Source: Zychaea mexicana (taxonomy: Eukaryota; Mucoromycota; Mucoromycetes; Mucorales; Lichtheimiaceae). Taken from it: DNA of 64,000 bases. Below are positions 55,797-64,000 of this stretch, piece by piece. Below the pieces are notes generated by a model, which had not been told where the DNA came from, searched no databases, and saw nothing but the letters and a program-made list of their open reading frames with translations. Position 1 is the stretch's first letter; each line of letters begins with the position of its first letter. The stretch covers positions 124,001 to 188,000 of the forward strand of contig NW_026516703.1 in NCBI RefSeq assembly GCF_025766255.1. Direction: 5' to 3'. The position numbers were made by a program, and so were the translations under genes.

Positions 55797-55911
55797 GATA
55801 ATTAATATTTTAATAAAATTAAAATATTATATTATCAAACATTTAAAAAACAATATTATATTATCAAACATTTAAAAAACAATAATTCTTATTGATTTTT
55901 AATGTTTTCAG

Positions 55912-56600
55912 TTAGCACCCAAGAACTCCACGTACAGTCGAGTGAGAGAGAGCGTAGCAAATGTCGTCAAGGGTAGTAACTTGTCGGTTGTTCATAGTTG
56001 TTGTTATTAACAACAAATAAAGTTGCTGTTGTAATAGCAAAAAACTTCCTCCTTCATAACAACAAACGCGTTTTCTTCTTTGTCCCTGCCATATTATCAT
56101 CACCGCTCAGAGCTATATTTATAGTTTTTATAGAAGCACTTATAATAACATGCAGTACCATATCACACCCGTTTATGCAGACAACTGAAACATAATGACT
56201 ACATAATGTATGATCTTTTGCTTTTATTTTTTTATCCTAGCTGTAACATCTACAGTAACAATGATAAAACCCTACATTCCACCCGTCAGCATATATAACT
56301 ACCTTATCCATCAAGACCGGCAATGTTCGTGTTGGCATATGCAAAAAGAAAAAGGTAATCGTCGTTGCCATCGTATGTGTGCGAGTACAGCGAATTGCAG
56401 AGGAGGGTTATAGTAGTGGTGGTGTGTATGCATCATAGGAATATAATTATCATCGCGTTGATGTGTATACAAACAGCAAAGAAAGAGATGACCGTCATTA
56501 CAATGATGATGTGCTTGAGCGTACAATTATTAAAACAAAAGACTGGCGTCATAGTCGTCATCATGTAATATGGGCGTATATGGTAGTGAGAGGTAAATGC
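55912..56600. other. single-copy spacer right of the AT-rich island
   Basis: Normal GC. No gene supported; short ORFs (56210-56568) have no motif. Confidence 0.4.
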
Positions 56601-56732
56601 GCCAGGCTATATATTTTGCAAGTCAATGGCGGATCAGCGTCATGTTGTATATAATTGTGTATGAGTAATGGAGAAGAAGATTGTTGCGTCGTTCTTGTTG
56701 TGAGTACGAATGGTTTGTGCAGGTAGAGGACG

Positions 56733-56918
56733 ATGTTGTATTACGCACGCAAGTCTGGCGTTGGAATGGTGCAAGATGGTGCATCAAGTATATACAGAGA
56801 AGAAAAAAAAACAGTAATTCTGAATGAGCGTATGTCTACTAAAGCTATACCCCAAGCACAACCAGTAACCTTTTCCTTCCCTTGTTCACTTATCCAGCGT
56901 TTCTTTAAGCAGCAGTAA
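56733..56918 (+). CDS. 61-codon conserved ORF, right arm
   Basis: Mirror of 51487-51672, with the same protein text (MLYYARKSGVGM start). See that entry. Confidence 0.35.
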   Translation: MLYYARKSGVGMVQDGASSIYREEKKTVILNERMSTKAIPQAQPVTFSFPCSLIQRFFKQQ

Positions 56919-57522
56919 CGGCGGTCTACTCCTTTATAAATCTTGAGCACATGCTTTTTTTAAGAAAACAGTTACCTTCATTTCGTTTTTCAATAAATCC
57001 GTGGATTGTGCCGTTTTGTTTTCTTTGTTTTTATTCATCGTGAAGAGAGTAGGAGCCATTTACAAGTGTGCGTCGAAGCTGTTGATTTGCTGTGGCAAAT
57101 GGTAATGAGAAAAAAAAAGGATCTTTGGTTGTTGTTTTTTTTCCTCCCTACTGCTGCTAACAAACCCCACACTTTCCACCTACCTCAGCTACCAGCCTCC
57201 AGTTTGTGTTAAACTCAACCTAGGTAAAATGAATGGAGGGGAAACGCTCAGGCCCTATCCCCACAGCAGCAAAATAGGCTTATGCGCACAGTAGTGAGTC
57301 TCTGACGCACCCTTGCCATTTCCTGTACATTAGCCTACAAGCTTTTTGTCACGAGTGAACCAGCCATACTACTATATCTTGACATTGGCTTTGTACTGCT
57401 TGACTTCTATTATGTCTTGACTTGAATTGAAAATCTTAAGTACTCAAATATTCTGCTCTGCTACACTTAATATATTATCTACTTCAACTTTTATTATGTC
57501 TTAGTTGACTAAAACAATATCC

Positions 57523-57965
57523 AGTTTGACTGTTATTATGTTCAGGTTGTCTATTATTCATGTTTAGATTGATTATTATTCTTGTCCAGAACGATTTTCA
57601 TTCATATACAGATTGATTTTTATTTTGTCCAGATTGATTTCACTCATATCCAGATCGATTTATATTCATGTCTAGATCGTTTTATATTCATGTCCAGATC
57701 GATCTTTATTCATGTCTAGGTCAATTTATATTCATGTCCGGCTCGATTTTCATTCATGTCTAGATCGATTTTCATTCATGCCCAGGTCAATTTATATTCA
57801 TATCCAGCTCGATTTTCATTTATGTCTAGATCGATTTTCATTCATGTCCAGCTCGATTTTCATTCATATCCAGCTCGATTTTCATTCATGTCCAGATCAA
57901 TTATTATTCATGTCCAGATTAACTTTTATTCATGTCCACTCAGATTAACATTCATGTCCACTCTG
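57523..57965 (+). repeat. 22-bp minisatellite, about 20 units, right arm
   Basis: Inverted copy of the left-arm array; consensus TTCATGTCCAGATCGATTTT plus CA. Ends about 85 bp before the ATG of the broken nuclease-like gene. Confidence 0.85.
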
Positions 57966-58200
57966 CCTAAAATTAAATCCCTTCTGCCTAAATAAAAGTT
58001 CAAACGTCTACTAGGAGATGAAAAATCCTGTACTTGTTTGTCTCATTACCATGGAAACTCAAGACTCCCAACCTGCTACTATGGAAACTGAAGGCACATC
58101 TATAGGCCCTTAAACCACTACTGCAGCGCTAGAGAAGAAACCTTCAGACAAAGGTAGTCACTAGCAATAATACAATTGAAAAAAATTAATTGTTTCTATA

Positions 58201-59728
58201 GCAGACTGTTTACTAAGATACTGATAATATTATTCCTATAAAAAATAAGATTTTTAATTAAAATAAAATTGAATTATTATATAATAAAAAAATAAAATAT
58301 GGATAATGATAATAATTTAAATGATATTTTAAATAATGAAATAAATAAATAAATTAATTGCAGAACAATGGACATTTTTAGATGAAAATTGGAATATCTT
58401 AAATAACAAATATAACCATCGTACAGAAATCAAAGATATAAAAAATAATAATATTAAAATAGTAAAGGATGTTTTATTAAATCAATTAGGATATATTCCT
58501 GTTTTTTATTTTTTAAACTGTATTTATAGTACTTCTGAATACCCTGGTCCATATAAGGAAATTGATAAAGGTTTATTAATCTTATATCATATGGTAAGTG
58601 GTAAATCAGGTAGGGATATACATGAATTTATGTCATATACTACATATTATTCACTATATAAAACATTTTGGCATTCTAATTATAGAAGATTAATAAAAAA
58701 AATTGATACAGATTTAAATAAAATGTTTTCAAATATAAAAATTAGAATTATATCATCTTTATTAAATAATCCATCATCATTTAAAAATGTGACATTATAT
58801 ATTGATAGTCATGATGGCAAAATAAAATATTATGATCCTAATACAAAAACAAAAGATATAAAATCATATAAATTAGATGGTCCTGGATTAAGAACCCAAA
58901 TAGTTGTTGTTAGTAACCAAATGATTATATATATATCTAAAAGTGATAAATGTGGTAAAGGCAGTGATGGAACAATGTTTCTTGAAATGAAATTATATAA
59001 TAAGATGCATATAGGAGATTGTTTAGCAATGGATGGTGGTTATAATTTATATATTAATAAATTTAAAGAAGAAAGTCTAAATAAAGGAAAAGATTTTTCA
59101 GATAAAAATTTTATTTATCCTATAAGAAAAGAAAATAATAAGAATTTAACAGCAATAGAATTATAATATAATAAAAGATTTGGTAGTTTTCGTTCTGAAA
59201 TTGAAGATCAATTTTCTGTATTAGCATCAAAATTTAATCGATTTAATAATAATATATCAGCAATGCAAATAACAGATATTAAATATTATAATTTCCAATT
59301 TAAATTAGCTTGTTTATTAAAGAATATTTGGAAAATGGTAGATAAATATAAAATTCCATCACAACCACATCATAAATTGTGGTATACAGATAATTTTGAG
59401 TTTCCTACAATTGATTGTAAAATAGATATAGTAGTTACAGATAAAATAACTATAGATAAAAATTTTAATGAAATGTTATTATCACAAAAAGAAATTTTAA
59501 ATTAAATTTAAGTTCAAATATAAATGAAAATAATGAAGTAGAAATTAGTGATAATGAAGAGGATACTATAATAGAAGAAGTACAACTAAAACATAAAAAA
59601 TTAAAAAAAGTTGTAGCAGTTGTTATTCCAGAAGATAAAAATTAAATTATAATATTTATAATAATTTTTTATAGATTATTTAAAATTTATAGATTATGTA
59701 ATTTTTATAATAATCATGAACAGTGTCC
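58201..59728 (+). mobile_element. 1528-bp AT-rich DDE transposon, right arm
   Basis: Inverted twin of 48009-49536, same length; TIR-like ends GCAGACTGTTTAC and TCATGAACAGTGTCC with TATA on both sides. Confidence 0.7.
58299..59645 (+). pseudogene. DDE_Tnp_4-like transposase, right-arm copy
   Basis: ATG at 58299 opens MDNDNNLNDILNNEINK then stops in an (AAAT)n run; the conserved frame resumes at INKLIAEQW. Then LYIDSHDGKIKYYD, GDCLAMDGGYNLY, and a TAA at 59164 just before YNKRFGSFRSEIEDQF, which continues to 59505. Lesions differ from the left copy: here the first Asp is kept but Gly of DGH is Ser, DGGY is intact, and a different nonsense codon is used. The C-terminal acidic/Lys-rich tail is one frame away as on the left. 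Confidence 0.65.
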
Positions 59729-61804
59729 TATACATATATATTAACAACCCTCTGTATCAAATAATAGATATCTTGGATGTCATACTTGAAAAAAAAGATA
59801 AATTAGAACAAATTGAATTAGTTATAATCTTAGATCATTTCGAAGATTATCTTGTCGCTAGTCTTAAAGCAGAAGATAATATATGAGGAGCAAAAGGCTT
59901 TTTTATCAAACACGTAAAGAAAATTGCAGCAGCAAACAATATTGATTTGGTAAGCATCACCACTTCGTTTTAAAGCTCTGATATTTATAAAAGGGAACTA
60001 ATTTCATCAATCTTATTTGTATTAAAAGTTTGGCCGAGCATCTTGGAAAGCCGTAGATCGTCGTTTAGCAATTACAACCACTACAGCTTCTATACCTACT
60101 GATGAAGTGTCATTACAAGATATACCATCGTATTCATCGCCATCTTCTTTACCTCGCCTTAAAACAAGAATCACAGAACAACAAAAGGAGGTGTTATATG
60201 AACGTTTTAAGAAGTTTACAGAAGAACATAAAGAAGATTTTTGGTATTTGGAATCAATAATAGCACAAGCAACGGAAGATGAAACCGATCCAGTTTCAGT
60301 TGAAGAAAAAGTAATGAACTTTGCGTTGACCTGCCATTATTATCAGTAAGTAATAATCATCATCTTTAATTTGAGTTAGACAATCATCCATTATCAGTTA
60401 ATAAATATCTTGCTGAATTTCTTTTTGTTCTAGTCCCTCTCAATCGCTTATCTTGGATGTTACTGATCAAAACTGGAAGAAAGTTTTCACAGAGGCAGAG
60501 TTACACGAGATAGAAACCAAAGGGGGGCCACTTGAATGCAATGATCCCGAAGAACTTCAACGATATTATTTGGACTTGAAAGGGCTGGTATGTATATATA
60601 ACAATAAAATAAAATAAGAATGATAAAAGTTATATAAACAAGAGCAACACAAAGCTAACAACAGTACTAAATGATTTCTTTATAGAAAACAAGCGCTGAA
60701 GTGTTTAAATATGCACGAAGTATCGAAATCAATGATCCATCAGCTGAACATTTGAAAGTTTGGTTTTCATCCGAGTTGATGAATGTTGCGCGCCTCTTCT
60801 TAAAAACACATTCTTTTGATATTCTGAGTATACCTGAAACAGATCAACAGTATTTGCCATTTGGTTTCTTTGGTACTGCATTTCATGGATCTGGTATTGT
60901 AGCAAAAGGGTAAAAGTATTAGATAAATGGGTTTATGATAATGGAGCAAAATGGAATTTAAAATTGATCTAACTTAATATTTATTTTTCATTCTACAGTA
61001 CCGAAGTCTCTAGTGAAGCAAATGCGAATGCGGTAAACTCATCTCGCCAACTGTCATCAGTCACAGCAATATCAAATCGAAAAATGGGTCGTCGTGGAGA
61101 CACGATGTTCAAGTATGGGTCAGAAGAACTTGGATGTTCTGAAGTAGGTGCTACGCGAGACCAAACTAAAGCATTCTGTGACTGTTCAATGAAGATGCCG
61201 CTAGTTTTGAGGGACATGTTGCTTTCGGTTACTTATGATTCGAGCCTTCTTCATACAGCTCATGTTATTGGTTATAGTATTACAGGTATGTATGATTTTT
61301 GTATCAATTTCATGGATAAAGATGTCAGCCTATATACGAGCCATCCACTAACTTGGGAATATTTTGATGTATTCATTTAGGTGGCACCACATCACTTCTA
61401 GATGTCAACATTCCTGCTGGGTTTATAACTAGAGTTAGGAAAACAGAACCATTGAGATTCCCACATAGGGACTCAAATTTGGTTTCTCGATTACTCCCCT
61501 TAATGACCCTGGCATACAATGGAAAAAAGATCTTAGATAGAACCACTGATTTGTTGGATGATGTTTCTCAAGGAATAACATCGTCAAAAAATGGTACTCA
61601 CTGGTGTCTTCCCCCAAACTTTATTGTACCATCACCATCATCGTCATCTTCGTCATCACCATCAAAGCGAATCAAGGTGTCTCAATAATTTGATTTACAT
61701 TTGTCGTCTTCTATTGTATATACCAATATTCTTTTCATATAAATTTTCTCCTACAATCACCCCTCTTGCGAAATCATAAAAATTTCTAATGCCAAAATGA
61801 AGGA

Positions 61805-62246
61805 CATATTTAGGCCTGACATGTGACTCAGAAAAGTGAAGTCATATTTGCTTTCCTAGCAACCAATGAAAATTGAGGTGTATAGAGGCAAGCAAATTAG
61901 GTCTTGGCAACCAAAAAGCAAAGTACTTTTTCCACTTTGTTCTTTTTTTACTATCAGTGGCATCAAGGTTTTGAATGGATTGTGTATCAGATGGCCTCAC
62001 CGGTCGTTTTGCGTCCCGTGGGATAACCCTGCTCTTGGGTACATAGTTCATTCTCTACCATTTTGCTGCAATGGACTGTGTATCAGATGGCCTCGCCGGT
62101 CACTTTGCATCCCACGGGATAACCCTGCTCTTAGGTACACAGTTCAGCATCTTTACTTCGAACATTGATGTGCATCAGATGGCCTCGCCGGTTGCTTTGT
62201 GTCCCGCGGGATAACCCTGCTCTTGGGTGCCTCAATTGCTCGTTGA

Positions 62247-62280
<34 letters not shown>

Positions 62281-63905
62281 CATTATTATTGTTAATTATC
62301 TTACTTCCACAAGGTGGTTTTTAAACGATACGGGTCTTCAGGTCAAAGTTAATCGATTTATCTTTTTTTAATATTTCAGTTCATTTTTTATGGATTGTTA
62401 TTTGCCGGGGGTCAAGTTCTTTATTAACAAACAGCTAAATTTAAGAGCTTCGTGATCTAATAAAAGAAATAGTGTATTGAATAGCGTTATTTCCAGGTAA
62501 AAAAAAGTGAAGAGTGATTATGGGTTGTATATTAAGGTGATGTAGAATGACTTGTGTTGTTAATTTGCTACTTGTTACTGATATAGATGATCAAGAAACT
62601 ATGTCAGTCCAAGCGATATCCAACAAGTTTGGTAACCCTATGAGTCTAGCCAAAGCAAGAATGAACAATGTCAATGATTGATTGCTGGTCGTTCCTACAG
62701 CAATTGTTGGTGCTTCCGGTTCAGTCTCCATAGTAGTGGTTATTGGCTCTTTCAGCTGCACTTTTATTTTTTTTTCGTCTATTTAATTCATTGCTGTTAT
62801 AATTTTCAAGTTTTTTCTAAGCCGCGCACCGTGGTTCATGGATTCAAATCAAACAGTAAATGACGATCTCACCCAGCGAATTTAAGAGTTGGAAGTCTTG
62901 GCAGTCCAGCTTAAGAACAAACTCGAAATCAGAGACCGAGCTGATCGACAACAGCATGAAAGACCAGAACTACCCCAAGAGATTAAGCAAGATTTGGAAG
63001 CCTATTCGATCGCAGAACTGGAAAATAGTTTCAAGGTCTTCAGATACGAGATCTCACAAAATATGACGGAGACGCGTGGACAAGGTCCGGAGGCATCCAT
63101 AAAATCTACGTTGGAGAATTCAAGAAGGCAACCTTGGAAGCCTATGGCGCTATATCCACAAAATACAAAAAAGCTGACAGAATGTAAAACGCTGCAAGCG
63201 GAGCAACCGAGATTTATGAAGACCTACAGTACATCATTGAAAGAGAAGACACGAGTATCGACCCTCAAGAACTCAAGACGACTATGGAAAAAGCTAGACG
63301 ACTCGCCGTTTATGGAAACGCAACAGGCAAACAACAGGAGCGAGAAGCACGAACCAGTATTGCAAAGGCATTCAGGTTACCAGCAAGTATCCGAGCCTAT
63401 GAAGATGAAGAATATGCTAACAAGGACATGGCATTCGATGCCGAGATGGTCCAACGAATCGAGAAGGCTCGACAAGAACAACAACTTATCAGAGCAGCTA
63501 TCAACAATAGAGGAGGATACGGTCATGGAGGAGGTCGAGGCCGAGCTTGTTTCGACAGGGCCAGCGGATAGAATAGCACCAGGGGGCCGTTTACTGGTAT
63601 TGGCAACAGAGAATCAAACATCCGTGGGCGGTTTCAGTAGTGAAGGAAGGATACCGATTGCCTTTCGATAGGGTACCACAACCGTGGCACAAGGGGCCTG
63701 TGTGCCGTTCTTTAGTGGAACAAACACAAGTGGACCAAGCAGTACAACAGTTTTTGGCAACCAAGGTGATCGAACGCTCACCCACTCAGGACAGGAGGTT
63801 TCATTCTACATTTTTTACGATCCAAGAAGCTGCGAAAATTCGGCCGACACCCACTCCCCTTTTGTTTGTATGTTCCCCAGTCGCTTGTATATGATACAGC
63901 TATAG
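61805..63905 (+). mobile_element. truncated DIRS-like retroelement, copy 3
   Basis: Same order as copy 1: GC-rich triple (61980-62230), (ATT)n (62247-62293), gag start ATG 62838 with the shared early TAA, a 260-codon mixed frame at 62889-63671, then RT start to about 63890. An extra change makes TAG in the gag frame near 63568 (GGATAG where the others have GGATGG). Confidence 0.65.
61980..62230 (+). repeat. GC-rich 55-bp motif in three tandem units (copy 3)
   Basis: Third occurrence of the triple; cores near 61990, 62086 and 62178. Confidence 0.8.
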
Positions 63906-64000
63906 CATATATGCTTCACGTATTTTGGACTTTCGACCTAATAAAGAAAAAATGGTAACACAATCTGAATCACTGCTTATGCCTCGAATAATAATAGTAA
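63906..64000. repeat. start of a third RTC4-arm copy
   Basis: Matches 32774-32870 (TATAGCATATATG..., ...CGAATAATAATAGTAA) with a few substitutions. Cut by the window end. Confidence 0.8.

Larger units (their letters stand above)
52137..55911. mobile_element. AT-rich island at the palindrome centre, putative transposon
   Basis: Abrupt drop in GC at about 52137 and return at about 55912. Holds a DDE_Tnp_4-like transposase (+), a small ORF (53723-53962, -), a Cys/His basic protein (-), a split chromodomain ORF (+) and a hairpin row (55628-55796). Ends with clear terminal inverted repeats were not found by eye, so the element limits are approximate. Codons nearly always end in A or T, unlike any host gene in the window. 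Confidence 0.55.
58051..61688 (+). pseudogene. multi-exon gene with possible PD-(D/E)XK motif, right arm, broken
   Basis: Exons by splice signals: 58051-58153 (METQDSQPATMETEG ... LEKKPSDK), about 59740-59948, 60029-60346, 60434-60589, 60686-60910, 60999-61285 and 61381-61688. Conserved-looking text: FKKFTEEHKEDFWYLES, QSLILDVTDQNWKKVF, YYLDLKGLKTSAEVFKYAR, LKVWFSSELMNVARLFLKTH, then NRKMGRRGDTMFKYGSEELG, CSEVGATRDQTKAFCDCSMK, MPLVLRDMLLSV, with a Ser-rich, KRIKV-like end. The GRRGD...E.GCSEVG...K...K(M/L)P..LRDML pattern resembles a nuclease-like C-terminal domain widespread in Mucoromycota gene families; a PD-(D/E)XK fold is my inference. Broken by TAA in exon 1, TGA in exon 2 and a DDE transposon in intron 1. 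Exons 3-7 are intact. Confidence 0.5.
56600..64000. repeat. palindrome 2, right arm (runs past window end)
   Basis: Mirror of the left arm. From 63905 on it matches 32774-32870 of palindrome 1, so this copy continues into the RTC4-bearing arm beyond the window. Confidence 0.85.

Noticed and set aside
52137..55911. AT-rich island as inserted mitochondrial DNA
   Set aside because: No mitochondrial gene or rRNA is visible; transposase and chromodomain fit a nuclear mobile element.

Overview
The window looks like nuclear DNA of an early-diverging filamentous fungus, most likely a Mucoromycota/Mucorales-type genome. The evidence is dense short GT-AG introns, fungal gene models (MTR4, MSH4, a RAD57/XRCC3-type RecA paralogue, a copper-radical oxidase, a Rab GTPase, an ACS-family transporter), and a repeat landscape of DIRS-like, Ty3-like and Mutator-like elements with RTC4-domain fragments. 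Family names come from reading conserved motifs; no database search was run.

Positions 1-30,690 are ordinary gene space. In order: the 3' part of an MTR4 RNA helicase (+), a WD40 protein (+), a 23-exon MSH4 (+), a RAD57/XRCC3-like gene (+) starting 380 bp after MSH4, a glyoxal-oxidase-like copper-radical oxidase (+), a serine/aspartate-rich single-pass membrane protein (-), a secreted RlpA/expansin-like double-psi-barrel protein with a threonine-rich tail (-), a Rab GTPase (-) and an MFS transporter (-). MSH4 and the RecA paralogue are both recombination proteins lying side by side.

Positions 30,690-64,000 are almost entirely repeats built into two overlapping giant inverted repeats. Palindrome 1 (arms about 30.7-34.53 kb and 36.76-45.9 kb) has a centre made of a broken, internally inverted Mutator-like transposase with a SWIM finger and an OTU-like domain. 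Its arms carry an RTC4-domain pseudogene joined to a truncated DIRS-like retroelement. Palindrome 2 (arms about 44.07-51.8 kb and 56.6-63.67 kb, continuing to the window end) has arms that agree to within 1 bp in length over 7 kb once two left-arm insertions are removed. Each arm carries the DIRS fragment, a broken multi-exon gene with a possible PD-(D/E)XK nuclease motif, an AT-rich DDE transposon in that gene's first intron, a 22-bp minisatellite and a short conserved ORF. A young full-length Ty3/gypsy element (38,751-44,064; two short near-identical LTRs; CCTAT target duplication; one 1517-codon gag-pol frame) sits in the left arm.

The least familiar material is the AT-rich transposon group: a 1528-bp DDE element in both arms; a 666-bp non-coding element (50,237-50,902) with similar ends, two 232-bp direct repeats and a potential three-way junction; and a diverged island at about 52.14-55.91 kb with a related transposase, a split chromodomain ORF and a Cys/His basic protein. 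The 232-bp repeats and the island share an ordered row of hairpins whose stems differ in sequence but keep pairing. This is the best candidate here for an undescribed structured nucleic-acid module.
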